Made by a program: the position numbers and the translations under genes | Assembly (NCBI RefSeq): GCF_003027925.1 | Contig: NZ_PYPS01000002.1 | Location: 328,801 to 392,800 of the forward strand | From: Micromonospora sp. RP3T | Lineage (GTDB): Bacteria; Actinomycetota; Actinomycetes; Mycobacteriales; Micromonosporaceae | Direction of reading: 5' to 3' | Length of the DNA: 64,000 nt | Shown: positions 25,380 through 34,104 of the stretch, one piece after another | Numbering within the stretch: position 1 is the stretch's first letter | Layout: each line of letters begins with the position of its first letter | Notes under the pieces: model-generated | What the model was told of the DNA's origin: nothing | The model's input: the letters and a program-made list of their open reading frames with translations, nothing else | The model's database searches: none

Positions 25380-27455
25380 ATGGTGCGAATCAATAGACTC
25401 GCGGCCCGGGTCGGACGTGGCGGCCGGTGGTCGCGCGTCGTGGCCGCGACGCTGGCGGTGCTGCTCGGCGCCGGCATCGTCGCGGTGACGCCGTCGGGCG
25501 CGTCGGCCGCGACCGTGGACACCAACGCGTGGTACGTGCTGGTCAACCGCAACAGCGGCAAGGCGCTCGACGTGTACAACCAGGCGACCAACGACGGGGC
25601 CCGGATCACCCAGTGGTCCCGCAGCGACGGCAACAACCAGCAGTGGCAGTTCGTCGACTCCGGCGGCGGCTACTACCGGCTGCGCTCGCGTCACTCGGGC
25701 AAGGTGCTGGACGTCTCCGGCGTCTCGACCGCCGACGGCGCCAGCATCGTCCAGTGGACGGACAACAACGCCACCAACCAGCAGTTCCGGCTCGCCGACT
25801 CCGCCGACGGCTACGTACGGCTGATCGCCCGGCACTCCAGCAAGGCGGTCGAGGTGCAGAACGCCTCGACCGCGGACGGCGCGAACGTGGTGCAGTACAG
25901 CGACTGGGGCGGCAACAACCAGCAGTGGCAGTTGGTCAAGCTCGGCGACAGCGGCACCCCGGGCGGGTCGACGTACACCAACCCGGTGGTCTGGCAGGAC
26001 TTCGCGGACGTCGACATCATCCGCGTCGGCGACACCTACTACATGTCCTCGTCGACCATGCACTACTCGCCGGGCGCGCCGGTGCTGCGCTCCTACGACC
26101 TGGTCAACTGGGAGATCGCCGGGCACTCGGTGCCCCGGCTGGACTTCGGCACCAAGTACGACCTCAACGGCGCCCGCGCGTACGTCAACGGCATCTGGGC
26201 CTCGACGTTGAACTACCGCAGCAGCAACGGCACGTTCTACTGGATCGGGTGCATCGACTTCAACAAGTCGTACGTCTACACCTCGACCTCGGTGAGCGGC
26301 ACCTGGCAGAAGCGCTCCGAGATCAACAACTGCTACTACGACGCCGGCCTGCTCATCGACGACAACGACACCATGTACGTCGCCTACGGCAACAGCACCC
26401 TGAGCGTCGCGCAACTGTCCGCGGACGGCCTCAGCCAGGTGCGCACGCAGCAGGTCTACACCACGCCGTCGAACATCGGCACGCTGGAGGGCTCCCGCTT
26501 CTACAAGCGCAACGGGTACTACTACATCTTCGTCACCCGGCCCGCCAACGGTCAGTACATCCTGCGCTCCACCAGCCCGTGGGGGCCGTACGAGACGCGG
26601 CAGGTGCTGCTCAACATGTCCGGCCCGATCGCCGGCGGCGGCGTGCCCCACCAGGGTGGCCTGGTGCAGACCCAGAACGGCCAGTGGTACTACATGGCGT
26701 TCGTGGACGCGTACCCCGGTGGTCGCGTGCCGGCCCTCGCCCCGATCACCTGGACCAGCGACGGCTGGCCCCAGATCCAGACCGTCAACGGCGGCTGGGG
26801 CAGCTCCTACCCGTCGCCGCTGCCGACCCGCGCGGTGCAACCGATGACCGGTGCGGACACGTTCACCGGCACCACGCTGAGCCACCTGTGGGAGTGGAAC
26901 CACAACCCGGACAACACCAGGTGGTCGGTCGGTGACGGGCTGCGGCTGCAGACGGCGACCGTCACCAACGACCTCTACAGCGCGCGCAACACGGCGACGC
27001 GGCGCATCCAGGGACCGACGTCGACGGCGACCATCGAACTGGACTACTCGACGATGCGCGACGGCGACCGCGCCGGGCTGGCCATGCTGCGGGACTCGTC
27101 GGCCTGGATCGGCGTACGCCGGGACAACGGCGCGACACGGGTGGTGATGACCAACAACCTGACCATGGACAGCGGTTGGCGCACCACGAACACCGGCACC
27201 GAGATCGCCGGCGCGGCGGTCAGCGGTGGTCGGATCTGGCTGCGGGCCAAGGCCGACATCAGACCGGGCAGCGGGCGGCAGGCGACCTTCTCCTACAGCA
27301 CCGACGGGACGAACTTCGTCCCGCTGGGCAACGCGCTGACGTTGAACAACGCCTGGCAGTTCTTCATGGGCTACCGCTTCGGAATCTTCAACTACGCGAC
27401 CCAGGCGCTCGGCGGCGCGGCCACCGTCCGCCGGTTCGACCTGACCACCCCGTGA
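25380..27455 (+). CDS. Secreted CBM13-GH43 glycosidase (beta-xylosidase/arabinofuranosidase type)
   Basis: This 691-residue extracellular enzyme has a signal peptide ending near SAA (residue 44). A ricin-type CBM13 beta-trefoil (about 50-187) shows three repeats with QQW/QQF motifs. The five-bladed GH43 propeller (about 198-480) has the base Asp210 (NPVVWQDFADVDIIRVGDTY), the pKa-modulating Asp in YYDAGLLIDDND and the acid Glu370 (IGTLEGSRFYKRNGYYY). A C-terminal beta-sandwich (about 490-691) of the beta-xylosidase C-domain type follows. An N-terminal CBM13 on GH43 is less usual than a C-terminal one. Likely substrates are xylan or arabinoxylan oligomers. AGGAGG precedes the ATG. Confidence 0.9.
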   Translation: MVRINRLAARVGRGGRWSRVVAATLAVLLGAGIVAVTPSGASAATVDTNAWYVLVNRNSGKALDVYNQATNDGARITQWSRSDGNNQQWQFVDSGGGYYRLRSRHSGKVLDVSGVSTADGASIVQWTDNNATNQQFRLADSADGYVRLIARHSSKAVEVQNASTADGANVVQYSDWGGNNQQWQLVKLGDSGTPGGSTYTNPVVWQDFADVDIIRVGDTYYMSSSTMHYSPGAPVLRSYDLVNWEIAGHSVPRLDFGTKYDLNGARAYVNGIWASTLNYRSSNGTFYWIGCIDFNKSYVYTSTSVSGTWQKRSEINNCYYDAGLLIDDNDTMYVAYGNSTLSVAQLSADGLSQVRTQQVYTTPSNIGTLEGSRFYKRNGYYYIFVTRPANGQYILRSTSPWGPYETRQVLLNMSGPIAGGGVPHQGGLVQTQNGQWYYMAFVDAYPGGRVPALAPITWTSDGWPQIQTVNGGWGSSYPSPLPTRAVQPMTGADTFTGTTLSHLWEWNHNPDNTRWSVGDGLRLQTATVTNDLYSARNTATRRIQGPTSTATIELDYSTMRDGDRAGLAMLRDSSAWIGVRRDNGATRVVMTNNLTMDSGWRTTNTGTEIAGAAVSGGRIWLRAKADIRPGSGRQATFSYSTDGTNFVPLGNALTLNNAWQFFMGYRFGIFNYATQALGGAATVRRFDLTTP

Positions 27456-27459
27456 CGGG

Positions 27460-27498
27460 GCGCGGGCCGGACGCGTCACCCGCGCGTCCGGCCCGCGC
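27460..27498. terminator. Terminator hairpin after GH43
   Basis: A perfect 16-bp stem (27460-27475 with 27483-27498) and 7-base loop follow the GH43 stop at 27455. The next gene in the same direction begins at 27564, so it is probably a separate transcript. Confidence 0.8.
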
Positions 27499-27563
27499 GC
27501 TGTCCTGACCACCACCGGACAACGCCTGCGGCGGGCGTACCACCGTCGCGGAGAGGATCACCG

Positions 27564-29213
27564 ATGAGACACCTCACCTCGGCCCGCCGCCGGGCCGCCG
27601 CCGTCCTGGCGGCCGGACTGCTGCTGGCCGGCGCGCTGGTCGGCCTGCGCCCGTCCACGGCGTCGGCGCTGGAGAACGGTGCGGCGCGGACGCCGCCGAT
27701 GGGTTGGAACAGTTGGAACACGTTCGGTTGCAACATCAACGAGACGTTGATCCGGCAGATGACCGATGCGATGGTCAGTTCCGGGATGCGCGATGCCGGT
27801 TACCAGTACGTGGTGGTGGACGACTGTTGGATGAACCCGAACCGGGACTCGGCGGGGAATCTGCAGGGTGATCCGAGCCGGTTCCCGTCGGGGATGAAGT
27901 CGCTTGGTGACTACATCCATGCGCGGGGGTTGAAGTTCGGTATCTACCAGGGGCCGTTGACGAAGACGTGCGCGCAGTACTTCAACAGCTATCCCGGCTC
28001 CACCGGCGCGCAGGGCCACGAGGCCCAGGACGCCCGGCAGTTCGCGGCGTGGGGGGTGGACTACCTGAAGTACGACTGGTGCTCGCCCAGCGGCACGATC
28101 GATGATCAGGTGCGGGTGTTCAACCTGATGCGCGACGCGTTGGCCGCCACCGGCCGGCCGATCGTGTACAGCATCAACTCCAACAGCGTGCACTCGAAGA
28201 CCGGTCCGCAGCGGGACTGGGGTGATGTGGCGAACATGTGGCGGACCACGGAGGACATCACCAACGCGTGGAACACCGGCCAGACCAACGGCTATCCGAT
28301 GGGCATCCAGAACATCGTGGACGTGACGGTGCCGTTGGCCGGGCGGGCGAAGCCGGGCGCGTTCAACGACATGGACATGTTGGAGGTCGGTCGGGGCGGG
28401 ATGACCGACACCGAGATGCGTAGTCACTTCGCGTTGTGGGCGGTGCTGGCATCGCCGCTGATCGCGGGCAACGACCTGCGCAACATGACGGCGGCCACGC
28501 AGACGATCCTGAAGAACGCGAACCTGATCGGTATCAGTCAGGATCCGCTGGCGTTGCAGGCGGGTCAGGTGTCGTTCGACGGCACCCGGCGGGTGCTGGC
28601 CAAGCGGTTGGCCAACGGTGACGTCGCGGTCGCGCTGTTCAACCAGGGCAGCGCCAGCACGACGATCTCGACGACCGCCGCCGCCATCGGCAAGACCGGC
28701 ACGTCGTTCACCCTGCTGGACGCGTGGACCAACGCGACGAGCACCACCTCCGGCGCCATCTCCGCCACCGTCCCGGGGCACGGCACGGTCGTCTACCGGG
28801 TCAGTGGCGGCGGCACCGGCACCCCGCCCCCGACCACCGGCGGGGCGCTCGTCAGCGCCGCCTCCAGCCGGTGCCTGGACGTGCCGCAGAGCAACACCGC
28901 CAACGGCACCCAGCCGGTGATCTGGGACTGCAACGGCGCCGCCAACCAGCGGTGGACGTTCAGCGGGGACGCGATCCAGGCGCTGGGCAAGTGTCTGGAT
29001 TCGCCGGCCAACGCCGGCGCGGGCACGAAGGCGCAGATCTGGGACTGCAATGGCGGCGCCAACCAGCGGTGGACCCGTAACAGCGACGGCACCATCCGCA
29101 ACCAGCAGTCCGGCCTCTGCCTGGACGTCAACGGCGCCGCCACCGCCAACGGCACCACCGTCATCCAGTGGACCTGCACCGCCGCCGCCAACCAGCGGTG
29201 GACGGTGCGCTAG
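27564..29213 (+). CDS. Secreted GH27 alpha-galactosidase with C-terminal CBM13
   Basis: This 549-residue extracellular enzyme removes alpha-1,6-linked galactose from galactomannan or raffinose-type sugars. A signal peptide ends near residue 35. The GH27 barrel starts PPMGWNSWNTFGCNINE, with nucleophile Asp171 (YLKYDWCSPSG) and acid/base Asp in FNDMDMLEVG (residues 269-271). A C-terminal ricin-type CBM13 (about 425-549) has three CLDVP-like repeats with NQRWT motifs. Codons in the catalytic half use TTG, GGT and other forms rarer in the neighbours, while the CBM13 half is typical. Separate origins for the two halves are possible. GGAGAGGA precedes the ATG. Confidence 0.95.
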   Translation: MRHLTSARRRAAAVLAAGLLLAGALVGLRPSTASALENGAARTPPMGWNSWNTFGCNINETLIRQMTDAMVSSGMRDAGYQYVVVDDCWMNPNRDSAGNLQGDPSRFPSGMKSLGDYIHARGLKFGIYQGPLTKTCAQYFNSYPGSTGAQGHEAQDARQFAAWGVDYLKYDWCSPSGTIDDQVRVFNLMRDALAATGRPIVYSINSNSVHSKTGPQRDWGDVANMWRTTEDITNAWNTGQTNGYPMGIQNIVDVTVPLAGRAKPGAFNDMDMLEVGRGGMTDTEMRSHFALWAVLASPLIAGNDLRNMTAATQTILKNANLIGISQDPLALQAGQVSFDGTRRVLAKRLANGDVAVALFNQGSASTTISTTAAAIGKTGTSFTLLDAWTNATSTTSGAISATVPGHGTVVYRVSGGGTGTPPPTTGGALVSAASSRCLDVPQSNTANGTQPVIWDCNGAANQRWTFSGDAIQALGKCLDSPANAGAGTKAQIWDCNGGANQRWTRNSDGTIRNQQSGLCLDVNGAATANGTTVIQWTCTAAANQRWTVR

Positions 29214-29229
29214 TACGTCCACCCGACGT

Positions 29230-29265
29230 CGCCCCGGCCGGGTCCCACCCGGTCCGGCCGGGGCG
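29230..29265. terminator. Bidirectional terminator between GH27 and the fucose genes
   Basis: CGCCCCGGCCGG (29230-29241) and its exact complement (29254-29265) form a 12-bp stem between converging genes ending at 29213 and 29299. Confidence 0.7.
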
Positions 29266-29298
29266 CGTCGTCGTGGAACCGCCCGCGTGCCGGGGGAG

Positions 29299-30060
29299 TC
29301 AGCGGGCGAGCCAGCCCCCGTCGACCGCGAGCACCGTGCCGTGCACGTACGCGGCCGCCTCCGAGGCCAGGAACACGGTGGCCCCGGCGAGATCCTCGGG
29401 CCGGCCCCAGCGTCCGGCCGGGATGCGTGCCACGATCGCCCGGTCGCGTTCCGGCTGGTCCCGCAACGCCTGGGTGTTGTCGGTGGCGATGTAGCCGGGC
29501 GCGATCGCGTTGACGTTGACGCCGTGGCCCGCCCACTCGTTGGCCAGCGCCCGGGTCAGCCCGGCGATCCCCGACTTCGCCGCCGCGTAGGACGGCACGG
29601 TCACGCCGCCCTGGAAACTCAGCATCGAGGCGGTGAATATGATCTTGCCGGAACCGCGCCCGACCATGTTCCGGCCGACCTCGCGGGCGAGGACGAACGG
29701 GGCGGTGAGATCGACCTCCAGCACCTCGTCCCAGTCCTCGTCCGGGTGCGCGACGGCCGGGGCGCGGCGGATCGTGCCGGCGTTGTTGACCAGGATGTCC
29801 ACCGGCCGTTCCCGCCGGCCCAGCCATCCGGCGAGCGCGCGCACGGCGGCCCGGTCGGCCAGGTCGCACCGGTGCGGCACGAACGAGCGGCCGTGCGCGG
29901 TCACCCGCGCCTCGACCTCGCTCCCGGTCTCCTCCAGGGTGGCGCTGACGCCGATCACGTCCGCGCCCGCCGCCGCCAGCGCCTCCGCCATCGCCAGGCC
30001 GATCCCGCGCCGGCAGCCGGTGACCACGGCGAGCCGGCCGCTCAGGTCGAACGGGTTCAC
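29299..30060 (-). CDS. SDR oxidoreductase, probable 2-keto-3-deoxy-L-fuconate dehydrogenase
   Basis: This 253-residue classical short-chain dehydrogenase has the cofactor motif TGCRRGIG (about 15-22), NNAG (about 90), the catalytic Ser in SMLSFQ and the YxxxK pair in YAAAKSG. It is close to the KduD type. In non-phosphorylative L-fucose degradation an SDR oxidises 2-keto-3-deoxy-L-fuconate to the 2,4-diketo acid. Position in the fucose operon, with lactonase and dehydratase genes in the same island, supports that step by inference. Its GTG start overlaps the stop of the alcohol dehydrogenase gene by four bases. It is the last gene of the leftward operon. Confidence 0.8.
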   Translation of the reverse strand: MNPFDLSGRLAVVTGCRRGIGLAMAEALAAAGADVIGVSATLEETGSEVEARVTAHGRSFVPHRCDLADRAAVRALAGWLGRRERPVDILVNNAGTIRRAPAVAHPDEDWDEVLEVDLTAPFVLAREVGRNMVGRGSGKIIFTASMLSFQGGVTVPSYAAAKSGIAGLTRALANEWAGHGVNVNAIAPGYIATDNTQALRDQPERDRAIVARIPAGRWGRPEDLAGATVFLASEAAAYVHGTVLAVDGGWLAR

Positions 30061-31082
30061 ACCCCACCTCCACAGTCCACCAGCACCTTCACGTCGCCGC
30101 CGGCGGCGAGCGCCCGGAACGCCTCGGTGACGTCGTCAAGCGGCACGGTCCGGGAGATGAGCCGCGCCGCGGGCACCTCCCGGCGGTGCACCAGGCGGAC
30201 CGCCTCGGCGTAGTCCTCCCGCTGGTAGACCCGCACCCCGATCACCTCCAGCTCGCGCCAGAAGATCCGGTGCAGGTCCACCTCCCGCGGCGTGGGATGG
30301 ATCGCCACCACCACCAGCCGCCCGCGTACGGCGAGCAGGTCGGTCGCGAGGCGTACCCCGGTCGTCGACCCGGACGCCTCGAAGACCACGTCGGCGCCGG
30401 CGCCCCCGGTCGCCTCCTGGACGAGCCCGACCGGGTCCGCCGCCACCGGGTCCACGGCGGACAGGCCGAGGTCGGCGGCGAGCGCGCGGCGGCGCGGATC
30501 GATCTCCAGCACGGTCACCGTGGCGCCGGCCGCCCGGGCGACCGCGCCGATGAGCAGACCGACCGGACCCGCGCCGATGACCACCGCGTGCTCGCCCGCC
30601 GTCAGGCGGGAACGCCGCACGTCGTGCACGGCCACCGCGGTGGGCTCGACCAGGGCCGCCTCGGCCAGTGGCAGGTCGTCCGGCAGCGGCACCACGATCC
30701 GGGCCGGCACCGTCCAGGAGCGCTGCATCGCGCCGGGGGAGTCGATGCCGATGAAGGTCAGCCGGTGACAGATGTGCTGGTGACCGGCCCGGCAGGCGGG
30801 GCACCGACCGCACCAGTCCAGCGGCATCACCGTCACCGGCTCGCCCACCCGCCGATCGGTGACGCCCGGGCCGATCTCCGCGATGCGACCGGACATCTCG
30901 TGCCCGATCACCGCCGGCACGTGGACCCGGTGATCCATCGCGCCGTGCGCGACGTGCAGGTCCGTGCCGCAGATGCCGGTGTACGTCACCGCGATGCGTA
31001 CCTCGCCGGGTCCGGGTGGCACCGCCCGGGTGTCCTCGACGACGAACCTCTGGTCGCCGACGTAGTGCGCGCTACGGTTCAC
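30057..31082 (-). CDS. Zinc-dependent alcohol/polyol dehydrogenase (MDR family)
   Basis: This 341-residue medium-chain dehydrogenase has catalytic zinc ligands in GICGTDLHVAHG and IGHEMSGRI and a complete structural zinc site in CGRCPACRAGHQHIC. The NAD-binding motif is VIGAGPVGLLIG. It resembles sorbitol and threonine dehydrogenases. In this island it could oxidise a fucose-derived polyol or a keto-deoxy acid, or handle lactaldehyde; the sequence does not decide. The GTG at 31082 has GAGGAGG upstream and overlaps the mutarotase stop by four bases. Confidence 0.85.
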   Translation of the reverse strand: MNRSAHYVGDQRFVVEDTRAVPPGPGEVRIAVTYTGICGTDLHVAHGAMDHRVHVPAVIGHEMSGRIAEIGPGVTDRRVGEPVTVMPLDWCGRCPACRAGHQHICHRLTFIGIDSPGAMQRSWTVPARIVVPLPDDLPLAEAALVEPTAVAVHDVRRSRLTAGEHAVVIGAGPVGLLIGAVARAAGATVTVLEIDPRRRALAADLGLSAVDPVAADPVGLVQEATGGAGADVVFEASGSTTGVRLATDLLAVRGRLVVVAIHPTPREVDLHRIFWRELEVIGVRVYQREDYAEAVRLVHRREVPAARLISRTVPLDDVTEAFRALAAGGDVKVLVDCGGGV

Positions 31083-31414
31083 CAAGCCTCCTCGGTCAGG
31101 TGCCAAACCTCGTGCATCGGTGCCCACCAGTGGCCGGAGCCAGGCTCGGCGAGCGATTCCTGGCAGGGGTCGGTCAGCCGCCACCACGCCCGGGTCTGCG
31201 GATCGGCGGCGATCCGACGCTGGTCCGCGTCGTGGTCGTCGCCGACGTACTCGTAGTAGCCGAACAGCAGGTCCCCGTGCAGGAAGATGCTGTAGTTGCG
31301 GATGCGCGCCGCCCGCAGCGTCTGCTCGACGCCGGGCCAGACGGCGGCGTGCAGCCGTAGGTAGGTTTCCCGGTGGTCCGGCCGCAGCCGGATCACCCAG
31401 CCGTAACGTCGCAC
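31079..31414 (-). CDS. L-rhamnose/L-fucose mutarotase family protein
   Basis: This 111-residue dimeric ferredoxin-like protein belongs to the RhaM-type mutarotase family. The family pattern is clear: YGWVIRLRPDHRETYLRLHA, AVWPGVEQTLRAARIRNYSI, FLHGDLLFGYYEYVGDDHDA and the C-terminal WWxPMHEVWHL. It should speed interconversion of the alpha and beta anomers of imported 6-deoxyhexose, supplying the form the dehydrogenase uses. The gene sits between two dehydrogenase genes in the fucose operon. The GTG at 31414 is chosen because it lies one base after the previous gene, with GGAGAGG upstream. Confidence 0.85.
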   Translation of the reverse strand: MRRYGWVIRLRPDHRETYLRLHAAVWPGVEQTLRAARIRNYSIFLHGDLLFGYYEYVGDDHDADQRRIAADPQTRAWWRLTDPCQESLAEPGSGHWWAPMHEVWHLTEEAW

Positions 31415-31415
31415 C

Positions 31416-32360
31416 TCATGCCTCTCCGGTAGGGGTGTTCTCCGGTCGGCCGCTGGGCCAGGCGAGGTCACGCACCGGCGTCAGCAGCTTCTCGATGTCG
31501 TCGAGCAGCTCGGGATCGGGCTCGGACAGGGCCCAGCGCACGTTGCGGGCCATGTTCGCGGCGTCGGCGGAACCGACGAACGTGGTGGCGAACCGCGCCG
31601 GCGCGGCGGCGAAGCCGAGCGCGACCCGGGCGATGTCGACGCCACGTCGCGCACACAGGTCGGCCACGGCGGTCGCGGCCCGCCGGAGTTCCGGCGGGGC
31701 CGGATGCCAGTCGGGTGCGCCGCGCCGGGAGAGCAGCCCCATGGCCAGCGGGGAGGCGTTCAGCACCGCGGTGCCCCGGGCGGTGAACTCCGGCTCGGCC
31801 GTGGCCAGCGCGCGGTCCAGCAGCGTGTAGCGGCAGTACGACAGCACGGTGTCCAGCGGGACCGCCGCCGCGACCCGACGCAACGCGGCCAGGGGGTAGC
31901 CGGTCACGCCGATGAAGCGGACCTTCCCCGCGTCGCGCAGGCGGGCCAGCGCGGGCAACGTCTCACCGATGATCTGGTGGAGGTCGCCGAACTCGATGTC
32001 GTGACACTGGACCAGGTCCAGGTGGTCGGTGCCGAGGCGGGCCAGGCTCTCCTCGACGCTGCGGACCGTGCGGGCCGCCGAGAAGTCGAACGCCGCCTCG
32101 CCGTACCGGCCGACCTTGGTGGCCAGGACGTAGCCGGCCCGGTCGACGCCACGCAGGGCGCGTCCGAGCACCGTCTCCGCGGTGGTGGCGCCGTAGTAGG
32201 GCGAAACGTCGATGATGTTCACGCCGAGTTCCAGCGTGGCGCGCACGGCCTCGATGCCGGCCCGTTCGTCGATCCGGCCGAAGACGCCGCCGAGGGGGGA
32301 GGCGCCGTACCCGAGCATCGACACGGTCAGGCCGGTGCGGCCCAGCGGGCGGTATCGCAT
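31416..32360 (-). CDS. Aldo/keto reductase, probable L-fucose (L-galactose-type) dehydrogenase
   Basis: This 314-residue aldo/keto reductase belongs to the L-galactose/L-fucose/D-arabinose dehydrogenase branch. Catalytic Asp and Tyr lie in NIIDVSPYYGATTAETVLG, Lys in LATKVGRYG and His in the diagnostic DLVQCHDIEFGDLHQII. It should oxidise L-fucose to L-fucono-lactone with NAD(P)+, the first step of the non-phosphorylative pathway. The ATG at 32360 begins MRYRPLGRTGLTVSMLGYGA, the usual N-terminus. It is the first gene of a four-gene leftward operon and is divergent from the GntR regulator. Confidence 0.88.
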   Translation of the reverse strand: MRYRPLGRTGLTVSMLGYGASPLGGVFGRIDERAGIEAVRATLELGVNIIDVSPYYGATTAETVLGRALRGVDRAGYVLATKVGRYGEAAFDFSAARTVRSVEESLARLGTDHLDLVQCHDIEFGDLHQIIGETLPALARLRDAGKVRFIGVTGYPLAALRRVAAAVPLDTVLSYCRYTLLDRALATAEPEFTARGTAVLNASPLAMGLLSRRGAPDWHPAPPELRRAATAVADLCARRGVDIARVALGFAAAPARFATTFVGSADAANMARNVRWALSEPDPELLDDIEKLLTPVRDLAWPSGRPENTPTGEA

Positions 32361-32517
32361 GGCGTCAGGACCCTTTCCGCGGACGGCGGGGCTGGCGACG
32401 ACGGCCGGAGTCGGGCAGACGTCGGATGAATCTATAGTGGTGGGCACGGCCGCTGCCCGCCGCAGGCGACGGAGCCCCTTCCCAGGCACCCGGTGGGCCG
32501 GCCCGAAGGGGGCGGCA

Positions 32518-33213
32518 ATGGCACTGACCGACGACGCGATCGCGCGGATCCGCGGCATGATCTCCAGCGGTGAGCTGCCGCCGGGCGCGCGGCTGCCACC
32601 GGAGCCGCAGCTCGCCGCGCAGATGGGCCTGTCGCGCAGCGGGGTGCGGGAGGCGGTCAAGGTGCTCGAGTCGGCCCGGGTGCTCGACGTCCGTCGCGGT
32701 GACGGCACCTACGTGACCAGCCTCGCCCCGCGGCTGCTGCTGGAGGGTCTCGGCGTCGCGGTGGAGCTGCTGCGCGACGACACGCTGCTGGAGGTGATGG
32801 AGGTCCGCCGGATGCTGGAGCCGGTGGCCACCGGTCTCGCCGCGTTGCGGATGACCGACACCGAGCTGGACGAACTCGACCGGATCCTGCAGGACATGCG
32901 GGCCGCCGCCGACGACGCCGAGAAGCTCATCCAGTTCGACACCGCCTTCCATCACACAGTGGTCGCGACCACCGGCAACGAGACGCTCACCTCGCTGCTC
33001 GACGGGCTCTCCGGCCGTACGCTGCGGGCCCGGGTCTGGCGAGGGCTGATCGAGGCCAACGCGGCGCACAAGACGATCGACGAACACCAGGCGATCTACC
33101 TCGCCCTGCGGTCGCGCGACCAGTTGCTCGCCCAGGCCACCGCGCTGATGCACGTCAACACCTCCGAGGCGTGGTTGCGGACCGTGCTCGCGGCCCAGGC
33201 GGGGGACGCCTGA
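32518..33213 (+). CDS. GntR-family (FCD) transcriptional regulator of the fucose island
   Basis: This 231-residue FadR-type regulator has a winged helix at about residues 5-72 (GELPPGARLPPEPQLAAQMG, LSRSGVREAVKVLESARVLD, VRRGDGTYVTS). Its C-terminal FCD ligand-binding domain has the metal-site residues Asp and His in QFDTAFHHTVVATTGN and His in IDEHQAIYLAL. FCD regulators usually sense sugar acids or other carboxylates; a fucose-pathway acid is the natural candidate. It stands alone on the plus strand, between the two leftward halves of the island. The 157-base gap to the aldo/keto reductase holds the shared promoter region; I see no clear operator in it. Confidence 0.88.
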   Translation: MALTDDAIARIRGMISSGELPPGARLPPEPQLAAQMGLSRSGVREAVKVLESARVLDVRRGDGTYVTSLAPRLLLEGLGVAVELLRDDTLLEVMEVRRMLEPVATGLAALRMTDTELDELDRILQDMRAAADDAEKLIQFDTAFHHTVVATTGNETLTSLLDGLSGRTLRARVWRGLIEANAAHKTIDEHQAIYLALRSRDQLLAQATALMHVNTSEAWLRTVLAAQAGDA

Positions 33214-33222
33214 CCGGCCGGC

Positions 33223-34104
33223 TCATGTCGCCGGCCCGGGCGCGGCCGGTTCGGCCGGCGGTGTCAGGCGGTAGGTGCGTACGGCGGTGCCGGCGAAGAT
33301 CTCCCGCCGGTCCCCGGGCGACAGGGGCGGCAGCGCGGCCGTCAGGGCCCGCCGCACCCCCGGGTAGTCCGACCTGAGCAGGCACACCGGCCAGTCCGAG
33401 CCAAACATCAGACGACCCGGGCCGAACTCGTCGACGGCGACCTCGACGAACGGGCTCAGGTCGGCCGGCGACCAGTCCGGTGCCGCCTCCGTGACCAGGC
33501 CCGACAGCTTGCCGGTGACGTTGGGACTGGCGGCCAGCGCGGCGAGCGGCTCGCGCCAGCCGGCCAGCCCGGCGGTGCCCCTGTCGATGCGCGGCTTGCC
33601 GAGGTGGTCGAGGACGAAGGAGAGCCGCGGCACCGCCCGGGCCGCCCGCGCCGCGGCGGGCAGTTGGTCGGCCCGGATCACCAGGTCGAACACCAGGCCG
33701 GCGTCGGCCACCTCGGCGAGACCGCGCCGTACGTCGGGACGGTCGAGGTGGTCGGGGTCCGCCTCACCCTGGACCTGCGACCGCACCCCGACCAGGAGTT
33801 CGCCGCCGGGCAGTTGCCGGTAGCGCCGGACGGTGGCGGAGACCTCGCCTCCGGCGATGTCGACCCAGGCCACCACGCCGAGGATCGCCGGCGTGTCCGC
33901 GGCGTGACCGAGGAACTCGGCGGCCTCATCGGGGTGGCAGCGGCCGCCCTCTACCAGCACGGTGCCGTCCACGCCGGCCGAGGCGAGTTCGGCGGTCAGG
34001 TCGGCGGGGGTGAAGGGGCGACGGATCGCCGCCAGCGCCGGGTCGTCGAGCCAGTGGTACCCGCGGTCGGGCTGCCAGAGATGGTGATGCGCGTCGATGA
34101 TCAT
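33223..34104 (-). CDS. Amidohydrolase, probable L-fucono-1,5-lactonase
   Basis: This 293-residue TIM-barrel amidohydrolase (amidohydro_2, COG3618) has the N-terminal HxH in [11 protein letters not shown], a later His in [11 protein letters not shown] and Asp in [11 protein letters not shown]. The family includes L-fuconolactonase and related sugar lactonases. It would open the lactone made by the aldo/keto reductase. Its ATG overlaps the dehydratase stop (ATGA), so the two enzymes are co-translated. It is the last gene of the leftward block that starts at the fucosidase. Confidence 0.88.
   Translation of the reverse strand: MIIDAHHHLWQPDRGYHWLDDPALAAIRRPFTPADLTAELASAGVDGTVLVEGGRCHPDEAAEFLGHAADTPAILGVVAWVDIAGGEVSATVRRYRQLPGGELLVGVRSQVQGEADPDHLDRPDVRRGLAEVADAGLVFDLVIRADQLPAAARAARAVPRLSFVLDHLGKPRIDRGTAGLAGWREPLAALAASPNVTGKLSGLVTEAAPDWSPADLSPFVEVAVDEFGPGRLMFGSDWPVCLLRSDYPGVRRALTAALPPLSPGDRREIFAGTAVRTYRLTPPAEPAAPGPAT

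Noticed and set aside
29210..30073. 287-codon minus frame overlapping the SDR gene in another phase
   Set aside because: The SDR frame (29299-30060) carries the cofactor and YxxxK motifs; the overlapping frame is Arg/Gly/Ala-rich shadow.
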